The notes: generated by a model from the sequence alone, not told the origin. A DNA stretch of 64,000 bases from Hymenopus coronatus (GCA_030762935.1 CM060881.1:104446501-104510500); one strand, 5' to 3'. Positions 34,602-46,249 are shown, numbered from the stretch's first letter. Made by a program: numbers and translations.

Positions 34602-35491
34602 TTTTCTTTCTCCACTTACGTAGAGCAAATAATGCATTCCACCAAAAAATTCATACCTAGATATCATTATAAATACTTGTCTTCTGAATAAAAAAATCAT
34701 TTTTACTTTTTCCAGCACGTATGTACATTTTATGGACATAATGTAAATAATATATATGTTTTGAGGTCCCCTAATAAGTATCTGACTGCTTGTCTCTCTA
34801 TGTGTTTCTGTAGACATCATAGCTCAAAAACGAAAAGTCTGTTATATACTAAACTTAGTATTTCAGTGCAGTATCTGGCAAGGATTTGACACGAAGATTT
34901 TCAATAAAATTCCTCCATTCTCAATTAACATTTATATGAAAAACATTTATTTATTAAAAAATAACTAGCGATTTTGATTAAAATATCTATATTGCAGACA
35001 TTTACATATTAAGTAAAATATATATCTTGAATTTTCTGGATGTATCCTCTGAAGATATCTTTATTCTGAATGAATTTTTCGGAATTTTGCATAACTGATA
35101 AACGGTAAGAGATAAACAAAAACTTACTTAACAAAAATGTAGAGCTCATTAAAACACGAAATTTATTTTTCATGGAGTTAACCGTTTTGAAGATCTTCCT
35201 TGTTGGTTTCAGTTTTAAAATACTTATACTTTTCTCAAAAGGGAATTTGTCAACTCCTGGCATTACAGTAAAAGGAACTTCATTCACAGAGCAACCAGCT
35301 TTTAAAAGATTCGATTATCGCTATGGCCTACAATACTCCCTTATTTCCCTTCTGCTTACAAAGAAGCATGTAATAAAATCATTTCTCTTAATTTTTTCTC
35401 GGTTAGCATGAAATAAATAGAAGAATAAGTTTTTAATTATAATCTGTTGCAGAGATGTAGAGAAAAACATGTCAATGTAACACATCAGATA
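34602..35491 (-). repeat. Family A repeat, full length with internal insertion
   Basis: Hairpin remnant CTCCACTTACGTAGAGCAAA, then a partly duplicated stretch of about 90 bp at 34,690-34,765, then GGTCCCCTAATAAGTATCTG and a regular copy to AACACATCAGATAC. Clear TTGTCAACTCCTGGCATTAC block. Confidence 0.8.
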
Positions 35492-35515
35492 CATTTTCTT
35501 CTTTTGACACATAAT

Positions 35516-35842
35516 AAAAAGAAATTTTCGAAACTTTTGTGTATGTAAATGGTAGTTCGGGGGTAGGGGGATTTTTCTCAATATCTTACTGTCGCATCAT
35601 TGGAAGATACTAAACTTATATACCAAGTTTGATACTTTACCGACTTTTCTTTTTTGCGTATCGTGTTCACAGACATCCAGACACTCTGACACACAGACAC
35701 AAGGATACACACACGGCCCTTTTTCTAAAAACATTTTTTTGGATACTGGGGCGAAATTTCCGGTGAAATCTCGGTATCAAATTTCTGGGTGGAATGCAAT
35801 ACCTTCTCTATACACTATGTGTATAGTACGTGAAGAGAAAGT
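35516..35842 (+). repeat. Family A repeat, 3' half
   Basis: From AAATTTTCGAAACTTTTG to CTATGTGTATAGTACGTGAA and GAGAAAGT. First member of a head-to-tail run. Confidence 0.75.
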
Positions 35843-35849
35843 AAAAATG

Positions 35850-35962
35850 TTTTTTTGGAAACATCCTAAAAGTGTATTTATGGTGAAATCTCAGTATCGA
35901 ATTTTTGGATAAAATGCAATATCTTCTCTATACACTATGAACATAGTATGTGTAGAGAAAGT
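35850..35962 (+). repeat. Family A 3'-end fragment
   Basis: Second terminus: GTGTATTTATGGTGAAATCT through TTCTCTATACACTATGAACA to GTAGAGAAAGT, starting 8 bp after the previous end. Confidence 0.75.
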
Positions 35963-35970
35963 AAAAAAAA

Positions 35971-36800
35971 TCTATTGTGTTTTACTCACATGGTTTTATC
36001 TACATCTCTGTTCTATCTACTTCATGCTAATCGAGATATAAACATTAACAGAAATATTTTCCTGTATGTAGAAGAGAAATAAAAGAATAGAATATGTTAA
36101 ACATTAGTAAAATATTTCAAAAGCTGGTTGCCATGTGGATGAAACCCGTTTCTTTGCACTGCCAATAGTTGACAAATTTCAGGTATTTTAAAATGAAACC
36201 AATAACAGGGAATATCTCAAAAATTCTCAATTCCACAAAAAAAAAGTGCAATATGACATAAATTGTGTATCTCAACGATATCTACATATTTGTGCAGTAA
36301 GTTTTTGTCTATCTCTTACGGTTTACTGGTTATGTAAAATCCTCCGAAATTCTACCAGTATAAAGAGGCCTTCAGAGGCCATCCCCAGAAAATGTTTTAT
36401 TTCTCGTATAAATATCTTTGATATACGGTATTTTAATCAAAGGCATTAAATCCATTTTTGAGAAAATCAATACTTTCGAACAATTTTCCATGTAAAGGGT
36501 GGTTTGGGTTGGGGGAATATTATCTCAATATCTTCTTATCGCATCCTTGGAAGATACTAAACTTACATACCAGATTTGATACTTTACCGACTTTTCGTTT
36601 TTGCGTTATTGTATTCATAGACTCACGGACACACTCAAACTTGGACTCGGATATACACACACTGACCTTTCTCTAAAAACGCTTTTTTGGATACTGATAA
36701 CCCTAAAATGTCTATTTCCACCGAAATCTCGATATCGAATTGTTGGGTGAAATGCAAAATTTTCTGTATACACTATGTATACAGTACGTACAGAGAAAGT
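35971..36800 (+). repeat. Family A repeat, near full length
   Basis: Begins 8 bp after the previous terminus at TTGTGTTTTACTCACATGGT; ends at ACAGTACGTACAGAGAAAGT. Confidence 0.8.
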
Positions 36801-36810
36801 AAAAAAAAAA

Positions 36811-37644
36811 CTGATGTGTTTTATTCACATGACTTTCTCTTCATCTCTGTAATAATTTATTGTTAACAAAAGCATATGCTTTTATCCACTTCATGAAAAT
36901 TGAGATAAACACTAGCAATAATGTATTATTGTAAGTAGAAGGGAAAGAATAGGATACACTAGGCTAAAGTGATAGTTAAATCTTCTAAAAGCTGGTTGCG
37001 ACGTGGATGAAACCCGATGCTTTGCATTGCCCAGTGTTGACAAATTACCGAATCTGAAAAATTTTAAGTATTTTAAAACTAAAACCAATAACAAGGAATA
37101 TCACAAAAATTGTCAACTCCACGAAAAAAACTGTGTTTGGTATAAATTGTGTTTTTAATGGGATCTACATTTTTTGTGAAGTAGGTTTTGGTCCATCTCT
37201 TACGGTTTACTAGTTATGCAAATTCTAGCAAAGTTCTTCTAAATAAGGCGGTCTCCTCAGACTATTCCCAGAAAATTCAAGATATGCATTTTATTTGTAA
37301 AGTAAATATTTTTAAAATGCGAGATTTTAATCAAAATTGTTACTGCCATGTTGAGAAATTTAAAAATTTAGTAAGGGAGGGGGGGATTTTCTTCAAAATC
37401 TTCGCTTCCATTAGAAAACACTTAAGTGCCAAATTTGTATTTTACAGACACTTCGTTTTTGAGTTCCCGTGGTCACAGACACATGGACAAACACACACAC
37501 ATATGAACACAGGTGGACCTTTTCCCATTTTTTTTTACACAGGAGAGGGCTAAAAATGTATTCCCTCTGAGATTTCTGTATCGAATTTTGGATGGAATGC
37601 AATACCTTCTCTACACAGTATGTACATATTACGGGAGAGGAAGT
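36811..37644 (+). repeat. Family A repeat, near full length
   Basis: Begins after a 10-A spacer at CTGATGTGTTTTATTCACAT; ends at ATTACGGGAGAGGAAGT. Contains the TTTCTTCAAAATCTTCGCTT block. Confidence 0.8.
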
Positions 37645-37650
37645 AATAAG

Positions 37651-37890
37651 ACGTTGAGTAAATATCTACTTTGGTATCTACAGTTCGTATCATATATGGC
37701 TGTGAAACGATGATACAAGCTCCCTGTATCGATATCTCTGTAGCGAATTTTGGGTGGAAATCAACACCTTCTCTGCAGTGTCTGTACATAGTACGGGTAG
37801 GGAAAGTAATAAGAAATTGAATAAATATCAGTTTTGGTATTTACAGTCCGTATCTTCTAAAGCTGCGAAATGATAATACAATACAATACA
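37651..37890 (+). repeat. Tandem duplication at a Family A terminus
   Basis: TTGAGTAAATATCTACTTTG at 37,652 recurs as TTGAATAAATATCAGTTTTG at 37,814, about 160 bp apart, each followed by TTACAGTCCGTAT-like text. The first unit ends in another Family A 3' hairpin (37,745-37,807, GAATTTTGGGTGGAAATCAA). Confidence 0.6.
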
Positions 37891-37973
37891 ATCTCCCAAA
37901 TCTCCTTTACATGCAACATTTTTCGAAATTTCTCAGTTTCTACCAAACCCAAATATATTTTCACAAAATTAAA

Positions 37974-38768
37974 TTCTGATGTGTTACATTCACACGGCTT
38001 TCTCTTTATATGTTATAAATTTTATAAATTGCTGTTAAAAAGCTAATCAAGATGAACATTAGCAGAAATGCTCTTATTGCTTGCTTCCTTGTAAGTAGAA
38101 GGGATAGGGCAACACAATAGGCTTAAGTGATAGTCACATATTGTAAAAGCTGGTTGCTACGTGATTGAAAATCTTTTGTTTCTATTTCTCGGGGTTGACA
38201 AATTCCGTATGAGTAAAGTAAAAGAATTTTAAATCCGAGACCAACAACAAAGAATATTTCAGAAACGGTCAGCTGTACAAAAAGAACGTATATTACATAA
38301 ATCTTGTGTTTTAACGAGATCTACATTATTTGTGTAGTGCGCTTTTGTATCTCTGCGGTTTACCAGTTATGCAGAACTTATGCAAAATTCACCAAAATTC
38401 ATTTAAAATAAAGAGGCTGTTCCCAGGAAGTTCAAGATATACGTTTTATTTATTTTATTTATCATGCAAATATCTTTAATATACGTTACAGCAATTTTTG
38501 AGAAAATCAAAATTTTCGAAAATTTGAGGAGGATCTTCTTTAAAATCGTGATGCACCCTTGGGATATACTAAACTTAAATACCAAGCTTGGTGTTTAACG
38601 GACTTTTCGTTTTTGTACTATGGTGTCCACAGACACGTACACTGACCTTTGTCTAAAACTGATTTGGAGGGGGAAGGGATTCGGGGTCTCAAAACATTCT
38701 CGGTATCGAATTTTGGGGCAACACAATACTTTCTCTATGCACCATGCACATAGATATATAGAGAAAGT
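37974..38768 (+). repeat. Family A repeat, near full length
   Basis: CTGATGTGTTACATTCACAC to ATAGATATATAGAGAAAGT. Last plus copy of the 35.5-38.8 kb array. Confidence 0.8.
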
Positions 38769-38774
38769 AATAAT

Positions 38775-38975
38775 ATTTATTCTGGATTTTTGGGAATAGC
38801 TATGAAGTCCTCTCTATCAGGGAAGAATTGTATATATTATCGTGCATATCTGTAAACATTAAGGATAGGCAAAAGCGTACTAAACAAAAATACTAGATGT
38901 GTTTAAAACACACAATTTATACCAACTAACATTTATTGTGGCTTGAATCATTTTCCAGATATTCGTTATTAATTA
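38775..38975 (-). repeat. Family A internal fragment
   Basis: GAATAGCTATGAAGTCCTCT, TAAGGATAGGCAAAAGCGTA and GTTTAAAACACACAATTTAT in minus order. Confidence 0.6.
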
Positions 38976-38979
38976 TGCA

Positions 38980-40610
38980 ATTTGTTCGACGTTTTTCGGG
39001 ACTGATTTTTAGTTGTTTCACGTATTACATAGTAAGAGTATGGAATCTTAAGCCTATTAATAACGTCTACTTCTTAAACATTTAACGATTGCTATTTGAG
39101 ACGTTAATCTATGGAAGCCAAGCGTTTTCATATCAAATGTTTATTTCTTTGTTAATGAAAGGAAATTGATGCCATATTGATTTATTGATTATGTGTAAGT
39201 GTTCTGTGAATATCAAAATATTGAATTTAATGTGTATTTTAAGTACAATTTCATTTATGATCAGAACTAATTATTTCAAAAAGTTCAACAATGATAATTG
39301 AATTACTACGTGCATGAAAAAGAAGTCCTTTCTAGTATACCGCATCCCAGTGTTGGATACCCATATTTAAATATTCACTAAGCGCAAATAGCTTATGAAA
39401 TAAATATTATATGTATCAAAAGTAATTTATTTATAAATAAAAGGAAGTCTGTATTATATACTTCCTTAAAGAACGTGTAATAAGGAGAAACATGTAGAAG
39501 CTTTGAGCCTATATAAGAGCTGAATAGACGCTCAACCTTATTTGTCAGTCTTCATGTGATCATCATTGCTCGGCACAAGTGTAGCGTCCTATGCATTTGG
39601 CGGGAACGCGTGATTCTGCCACGCTAGCGGAATGCAATCTACATTTATCTGTGCCATCTTATATGGTTAATAATTATTGTATCCAGTATCATATGACCTG
39701 TAATGCATTATCTCCCTCGCGGCCACAATCCTGAGACGTAATAATGCATATTGCAGTGAGTAATACCAAAAAGAACCTCAATTAGTTCGCCAATGAAGCT
39801 AGGCTACGCAAACGTATTTGTAATATACCCGCTTGTATCTATAACAAAATATATTATTCAGCTGATTCGTTTCAGGTGAAATAAATAAAAAAGAGATATT
39901 CGCATGACTAATTTATATGCTCACTAATAAACGATAGAGCAGACATGGTGTGGGAATGCAATCCAGCATTTATCCTTTCCATTAACTCCATCCCCAAATT
40001 TGGTGGACACCTCTCTTTTCCGGTTCTGTTTGTTTATGTTTATACATGCAAGCTTGTTTGCAAGATGAGCCTCAGGGCATGCAGTGGCGTAACCCAATAT
40101 AAACATGATTTATTCGCTGTGTGATTACTAGAGAACGTATCTTGGACTCACAGTGGATATGGTTACCTAGTATTGGAGTGTACGTTGACGTCAGAGCTCT
40201 GGTTTATTTGTACAGTCCATTGCGTAGCGACATGCGGAAGCAGTTGTCTGTATCAGCGAATTGAAATAGTTTTTTGTCACTCTTTAGTGATTTTATTCAT
40301 GAATTTAAATAAAGATTAGTGCAGTTCGACAAAAAATGATGGAAAAAATAAATTAAATCATTTATAATATAATATTTAATAAATTTATATCTTAATTAAT
40401 ATATAAATTTAATAAAATGCCTAATAAAACATAATAAAAATATACCACAACATAAGTCAAATTTCTTAAAGCCATGAGAGGAGGAAATTTTCAGAAATTT
40501 CGTGTTTAACTTCCTTGTTATCAAATTTGTTAGCGAAAGAACTAAAATTTATAAAACAAAAATGTAAAATATGTGCAAATTAATTACACCATAGAAGCAC
40601 TCGGTGAGAT
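38980..40610. other. Unassigned AT-rich DNA
   Basis: About 1.6 kb without recognised gene or element. Confidence 0.45.
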
Positions 40611-40771
40611 CGAAAACACACACACACACACACTTCATAAAGTATCAACTACATCAGCCTGTTGCAACTCTACTCGTCTGAGACGCAGTACTGGTCTCCA
40701 CCACAAACCTCGGAGCACGACTAAAGCGGATAAAAAGTCGAAGCACATACCAGATGGCCCAAATGCCCCAT

Positions 40772-41020
40772 ATGTTACGTGTGAAGATATCCCTTTGTGC
40801 GCTAAGAGAGCTACAGAGCTCAGCGAGGCTATTTCAGGTTAAAACCTGCCAGTGGAGAATGGTGAGAGTGACCTTCGCGGAGACTGTCGGGCTCATTGCG
40901 AAGGGTGAAAAGAAGGTCTCTCTCGCTTACATCTCTACGGTTGTTTTTAACTTGAAATAGCCCCGTTGAGTTCTGCAACTCTTTGAACGCACCAAAGATT
41001 ATCTGCACACACCAAATGTT
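40772..41020. repeat. Fold-back repeat with ~70-bp arms
   Basis: Left arm 40,772-40,842 (GTGTGAAGATATCCCTTTGT, GAGGCTATTTCAGGTT) is an imperfect reverse complement of right arm 40,950-41,020 (AACTTGAAATAGCCCCGTTG, ATCTGCACACACCAAATG), separated by about 105 bp. Related single arms occur at 41,915-41,985 and, more weakly, 56,425-56,475, so the arm is a dispersed sequence. No ORF. Confidence 0.6.
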
Positions 41021-41179
41021 GGGTATTTTGTTAACTTATAAAAAATACAGTTCTGGAGTATTGTCAGGACTTCGGTTCTGTATTCCCTTTTTCCCCCCTC
41101 ATTTTTCCAGTTTCTTGTTTTTCTTTTGTATTTCTATTTATTTTAACGCATTGTACACATACACAAACATATACACATT

Positions 41180-41285
41180 TAAAACACACAAACACCCTTG
41201 CCCAAGGCGGGACTCGAACTTACGTTCCCCTGCGCCACGAAGAACCAAAGCTAGGCATTTAGCGAGCGCGGCGATGTGGACCGGC
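41180..41285 (-). other. tRNA-like segment, possible SINE head
   Basis: Minus strand holds AAGTTCGAGTCCCGCCTTGG (B-box) and an upstream CGCTCGCTAAATGCCTAGCT region. A-box is weak. Confidence 0.35.
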
Positions 41286-41504
41286 AGCAGTTGGGCTACC
41301 TGGAATAGAAATACTAGAACTAACTGATGAAGGATGGGTAAGTGACATCTCTTTATTTAGTTTTCTCTTTAGTTTCTATTAGTGATTTTGTGAATTTGTA
41401 TTCGTATATTAAAACAAGTTTGGCCTTTTATTGAAATACCATCCTCAGAGATTTATCTACTCAGTATTATAGCTTAGAAACTCCATAGGTAGCGGTCATT
41501 GCGA

Positions 41505-41580
41505 GGACTGGCTCTTCAGTCTGACTCTACCTATTCAACTCCTGTCCTACACCTGGCTTGTGTGAAAAAAGCAATTAATC
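41505..41580 (+). repeat. S2 SINE, 3' tail only
   Basis: TCAGTCTGACTCTACCTATT, CACCTGGCTTGTGTGAAAAA and AATTAATCC match the tail of the S2 copies. Confidence 0.6.
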
Positions 41581-41865
41581 CAATACCAATTGACCATAAT
41601 AGCTGGCTATACCATGAATCCTGGGACTTAAGTACTTGCAACATTGTAAGTCGGCATTGGGGTTGAGAACACCTTGTGGTTTACCGGGAAACATGCGAGT
41701 CAGTTGAGAAATTCAATGCTATGTTGCCATGGTAGCTCAGTGACAGAGTAACTGTCTAGAGATCGGGAGATCCGTGGTTCAAATCCCGACATTAAATTTT
41801 TCAGTCTGACTCCACCTATCGAACTCCTGATCTACACACGGTTTGTGTGAAAAAACAATTAATCC
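41581..41865 (+). repeat. S2 spacer and S2 SINE
   Basis: 41,581-41,715 is the spacer found in both S2 composites (TTGTAAGTCGGCATTGGGGT, CACCTTGTGGTTTACCGGGA). 41,716-41,865 is the tRNA-like SINE: TTGCCATGGTAGCTCAGTGA, CCGTGGTTCAAATCCCGACA, TCTGACTCCACCTATC, tail GTGTGAAAAAACAATTAATC. Here the preceding S2 tail is in direct orientation rather than inverted. Confidence 0.65.
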
Positions 41866-41884
41866 TAAAACTAAGATCGCTTTT

Positions 41885-42000
41885 GTCCAGTTCTCCACGG
41901 GCGGATTTTAATGGCTCCGTTGAGGTCTGTGACAATTTTAATGCACCAAGGGATATCTGCACACGCCAAACACGGGGGAGTTGGGCCACTGCGTATTGCA
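41885..42000 (-). repeat. Single arm of the 40.8-kb fold-back family
   Basis: CACCAAGGGATATCTGCACA and GGCTCCGTTGAGGTCTGTGA parallel the 40.95-kb arm. No opposing arm seen nearby. Confidence 0.5.
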
Positions 42001-42194
42001 TTCTGCAGGTATACCCTTGTGAGTAAACGGGTAAGTTGCGCTTTGGCGCTCAGCTAAGCTGCAACAGACTGATTTGCACCGATCACAGAAAAAGTAGAGC
42101 AAGAGCTAAGTTGGAACAGCCTGACCTACAATTACATCCTCATCTTTACCTTCTTTCAGAGAACCCTTTCTTACTATCTCTACACATACTAAGT

Positions 42195-42970
42195 ACACAT
42201 ATACGTGTATATATGTATATAGAAAAGGTATTGTATTGCACCCAAAATTCGATACCGAGATTTCACCGGAAATACATGTTTTCCCCCGAATACAAAGAAA
42301 ACTCTTTTGGAAAAAGTGCGTGTGTGCTTGTGACAGCATAGCTCGAAAACGAAAAGACCGTTAAATACTAAACTTAGTGTTTAAGTTTGGTATCTTCCAA
42401 GGATACAACACGAAGATTTTCAATAAAATACCCCCACCCCAAACTACTCTTTACATGGAAAGTTTTCGAAAATTATATTTGAGATATTTACATGCCAAAT
42501 AAAATGTATATCTTGAATTTACTGGGAATAGCCTCTAAAGACCTCTCTATTCTGCATGACTTTTATTGAATTTTACATAACTAGTAACCCGTAAGAGATA
42601 AAAACGTACTATACAAAAATGTAGATCACGATAAAACACATCATTTATGTAATATACATTTCTTTTGCCTGGAGCTATTCGTTTTCGAGATATTCCTTGT
42701 TATTGATTTCAGTTGTAAAATGTAAACCTTTCTCATATGGGAAATTGCCAACGTTTAGCCCGCAAAGAAACGGATTTCCATCCCACATTTTAAAACATGT
42801 GACTGTCGGTTTAGCCTAGTGTATTCCCTTATTTCCGCTCTACTTATAAAGCACTAAGTAATGACGCCATTTCTGCTAATATTTTAGCATTACAAAGATA
42901 AAAGAATAAGCTTATTAAAATAATTTGTTATTGAGATGTAGAGGAGGTATTGTGAATGGAGCACATCAGA
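42195..42970 (-). repeat. Family A repeat, central deletion
   Basis: AGAAAAGGTATTGTATTGCA, GATACCGAGATTTCACCGGA, GGAATAGCCTCTAAAGACCT, ending at GAATGGAGCACATCAGATTT. A deletion removes the TCAAAATCGTTAGAGCCATT region near 42,475. Confidence 0.8.
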
Positions 42971-42974
42971 TTTG

Positions 42975-43955
42975 TTTCAGCTATCACACTGTGTAATATT
43001 GAACTTCTCTGCAGCTTTAAGAATAGATGTCTTCTGGCTGAAAGAAGGGCGAGATTTTAGATTTTGAAACGTTAAAGACATATGTTGTATGTCATTGTAA
43101 GGCTGACAACAATAGAACCCAAGTTGACAGTAACTAATAATGTTGAATGCGCAAAAATGTAGAATAATTCATATAATGTTCTTATTAATAAAAGGTATTA
43201 ACACATTATAGATACACTGTTATTCTAGTTGTAATCTCCCCATGTCTGATTATTGAAGTATCTAATTCTATCGCCTATATGACCCTCTGTTTGTTTACGA
43301 AATTTCAAGGGCCGAACTTCAAAGTTCACGAAACATATCGTTATAGTCTGTGTTACGTGTACTTTGTGCCTCATCCATCTAAAATCCGCTCTCTAGTGAG
43401 TTAAGTTATTGCTAAAAAAATATAAACAAGAAAACAAATACCCTTCAGAGTTTACTCTTTAAATTGTGTTTTATAAAAAATTGAGAATAATTTTCTTATA
43501 GAGGTTAAAGTCATATAGGGTCTTCAGATTTATTTGGCTTTTGCCGCCAGTCGTTCGTCCATCTTTGACTTCAGTTCTAGATAGCGAGTTTAATAGACTA
43601 GCGAACGATGAGTGGAATGGGTGGATGTCAACAGTTTCGAAGCCACCTTGGTGAAGTGGAACTTAATCGTACCTTTCCAATATTTACATTTGGAACATTC
43701 GCTTGCGTCTGCAAAAACTGCAGTCGCAGTATTTATACTGATAAGTAACGTATGCTTCCAGTTTGGAATTAGCACTTAACCATGCAAATTCTGTGATTCA
43801 TGGTCACTCCCAAACACAAAAAATTCCTGGTGAAAAACGGTTCAACATCGTCCAGTACATCAATCAAACTATTTACAAATTCGGCAGTCCATGGTTCAAT
43901 TCCGCACCTCCTCTTTGAGACAAGGGGCTTGCTGAACTAATAGTGATGTCAGGCA
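42975..43955. other. Unassigned DNA
   Basis: No gene recognised. A lone B-box-like CATGGTTCAATTCCGCACC at 43,890 may mark an eroded SINE. Confidence 0.4.
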
Positions 43956-43956
43956 T

Positions 43957-44641
43957 TTAGGATCGTTTCACACTGGGACCCTGGTGACGGTCGCCAGTGA
44001 CGGACACTGATAGAGATACATTAGTTTGAATTAGAGCATTCAGTCCGGGACACCTCACTGCCTTACCGAGTCACTGTGACGCAGCAGTGTCTCAACCTCG
44101 CCACATGTGACAGACAAGGTCACTGTGCACTCACCACCCACATACATTGGCTTGAATTGGAGTGTTCGCATGGGACACAGATCACAGACATAGCGTTGCA
44201 GGTTTGCCAAAAGACTAGCAGTCATTTCTGAGCACTGCGATACAGCGAAGTATTCATTATGCACTATGCTATACACATTGAACCATGAGTTTAGATTTGA
44301 TTAACATGAAAGATTTTATAAGTGAAGTAGAAAGTCATCCTGCTGTTTGGGATATCAAAAGCGATGACTATAGCATCTTGTCTCAGATCGTATAAAACAA
44401 TCCTTTCTCCAGCCGATCACACAGCAGTAGATATAGTTGCGTGTAATGAACGTTTTGTCTTCATCCTCCTCCTCCTGCTTAGAAGTACTAACGAAGTTCC
44501 TCTTCGCTTGAGTCCATTTCACTAACTAATAAGTTGTCAATACCTGCAGTGTCAAACACTAGAGATTCAAGAGTGTTCACCACAATCACCGATGACTGTA
44601 ACTGCGGCCATCACCTGTGTCCCAGTGTGAAACGAGCCTTA
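43957..44641 (+). mobile_element. PIF/Harbinger-like non-autonomous element
   Basis: A 679-bp element (43,960-44,638). Its ends are inverted repeats: GGATCGTTTCACACTGGGAC on the left, GTCCCAGTGTGAAACGAGCC (after TGT) on the right. Both sides carry TTA (43,957-43,959 and 44,639-44,641), the three-base duplication typical of PIF/Harbinger transposons. Inside are near-repeated GAATTAGAGCATTCAGTCCG / GAATTGGAGTGTTCGCATGG subterminal blocks and a MADF-domain ORF remnant, but no DDE nuclease. It would need transposase in trans. Confidence 0.8.
44285..44395 (+). pseudogene. MADF-domain fragment of a Harbinger accessory ORF
   Basis: 36 codons from ATG to TAA. MKDFISEVESHPAVWDIKSD followed by DYSILSQI matches the first helix of the MADF (Myb/SANT-like) fold, where FI..V..HP.LWD...DDY is typical. 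In autonomous Harbinger elements such a protein is encoded next to the transposase and helps it bind DNA. The rest of the domain is missing, so it is non-functional. Confidence 0.65.
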
Positions 44642-44895
44642 AAGCCACTGGGGCTATAGGCCGAAAAAATCTGAAAACCCAGTAGAACAAATCATCAACA
44701 AATAAATACAATGCGAATATTTCTCTTTTATAAAAAATAAAAACGGACAAGTAGCATTTACAAAACCAACATAAATAAACTGGAACAACCAGTATTCCAG
44801 ATCGTTTAATATGCAAGCATGATTTCTGTGAGCAATTGTTTTGTATATATGGGTTAAGTTTTGGAACTCAATCGTATATGAGTAAGGAGAGAGAG

Positions 44896-44940
44896 AGACA
44901 CACAGACAGACAGACAGACAGACAGAGACAGAGACAGAGA
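44896..44940. repeat. (GACA)n/(GAGACA)n microsatellite
   Basis: GA run passing into ACAG tetranucleotide and GAGACA units. Confidence 0.9.
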
Positions 44941-45054
44941 TTCTAGGACATCCAAGCTATAAGATTCCAAGTGCCCTAGGAAAAAAAAATCTTAAAGACC
45001 CTCAAGGGCGGTAAAATGAGTATTAAAAGGTACTAATAAGATTCCTTGGCACAG

Positions 45055-45370
45055 CTCACTAAGAGCCTTGGCGTACTACCCGGCCGCTGCGTCCCCCATT
45101 TTGGCCCATTACAGACTTCATGGATGGAGTGCAGTAATGGGGGCGAGACTTGGTCAGCGCTTTGATCCCCCCGTCAGTTAATGCGGTCCTCACGACCTGG
45201 AGCCCCTACTTCTCCATCAAGTAGCTCCTCAATTTATCTGTCTCATCCTGTTACACGTGCACCTCGGTCCAGGTCTCCCAGCGGGGGAAAAATCCCCACG
45301 CCGGTCCTGGGAATCGAACCCAAGACTCCCGCTTGGCAAGCGGCAACGCTACCACCACGCTATGGAGACA
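45055..45370 (-). repeat. tRNA-Gly-derived SINE, family S5
   Basis: Minus strand from 45,370: CTCCATAGCGTGGTGGTAGC (A-box), an anticodon arm CCGC-TTGCCAA-GCGG that would present GCC (Gly), TTGGGTTCGATTCCCAGGAC (B-box), then a GC-rich body (GCGTGGGGATTTTTCCCCCG, AGACCTGGACCGAGGTGCAC). Its GC content is far above its surroundings. Single copy here, with a short echo (GTCTCATCCTGTTACA) near 45,995. Confidence 0.65.
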
Positions 45371-45419
45371 ACCAAAGGGTACTACTATAGCCCTCCATAA
45401 TGAAAACATTAAATAAGGC

Positions 45420-46183
45420 TAAGGGCCGGTTCTACAATCTGCCGATAACTTGCCGATAACAGCTATGTTCCCGATTTCTTGCCGATTGGCGCTTTACAAT
45501 CTCTGGATATCACGACTCGGATAAACGTTACGATTTAAAACATGTTATCAAAATGGATTCACTTAGAATGATACGTCACCCTAAAAGCATGCCTGGCTGA
45601 AACACATTACAATTCTGGAAAGAAAATTTACAAACAACTATCTGGCATGCAATCGATATGCTGACACAGTTTCTTGACTCTTGTTAGATTTAGATAATCT
45701 AAGTATGATGTCCTCTAAACTTCACTGCTCTTGAGAATCAGAGTAAAGATCTTCTTTGACGTGAAGTGCTTGCTGAACTCATTATCTTCTAGAAGCCTTT
45801 TACAGGAAGCAGTAATTGCCATGTCTTCGGTAAGAGAGCTGATGACAGTCTAACGCATTGAGAGGGTCTTGAGAGATTCCAGTAACGAAATGTAGGCTGA
45901 CTCTTTTGCTTCTGATACTTAACGCATATTGGACCATTCATGTTTCAAGTAATTCTACTTGCTAACCACTAGAACCCAAGCTCACTTCGTCTCATCCTGT
46001 TACATCTACCTTTCAAAGGTATGTGTATGTAAGGTAGATGTATGCGTTTCCTTGAAGCATATCTGCTCATCTACTAGCGGTTCTTAAACCACAGTTAAAT
46101 TTCTGTAATGCTGTAATTTAGTTTATTAAAATCATGAGAAAATCAAAATATAAATGAAGAAAGATGACAGCAATGAATCGTAA

Positions 46184-46185
<2 letters not shown>
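45420..46185. other. Unassigned DNA, possible transposon end
   Basis: GGGCCGGTTCTACAATCTGC at 45,424 followed by repeated TGCCGATAAC motifs looks like a transposon terminus, but no inverted partner was found downstream. Confidence 0.25.

Positions 46186-46190
<5 letters not shown>

Positions 46191-46246
<56 letters not shown>
46191..46246. repeat. (TA)n microsatellite
   Basis: Pure TA run of about 55 bp. Confidence 0.95.

Positions 46247-46249
<3 letters not shown>

Noticed and set aside
34374..34820. 148-codon minus open frame
   Set aside because: It crosses into a Family A copy and matches no protein family; frames in other copies are not conserved.
45424..45500. Complete transposon starting GGGCCGGTTCTACAATC
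   Set aside because: No inverted counterpart could be found downstream; kept only as a possible end.
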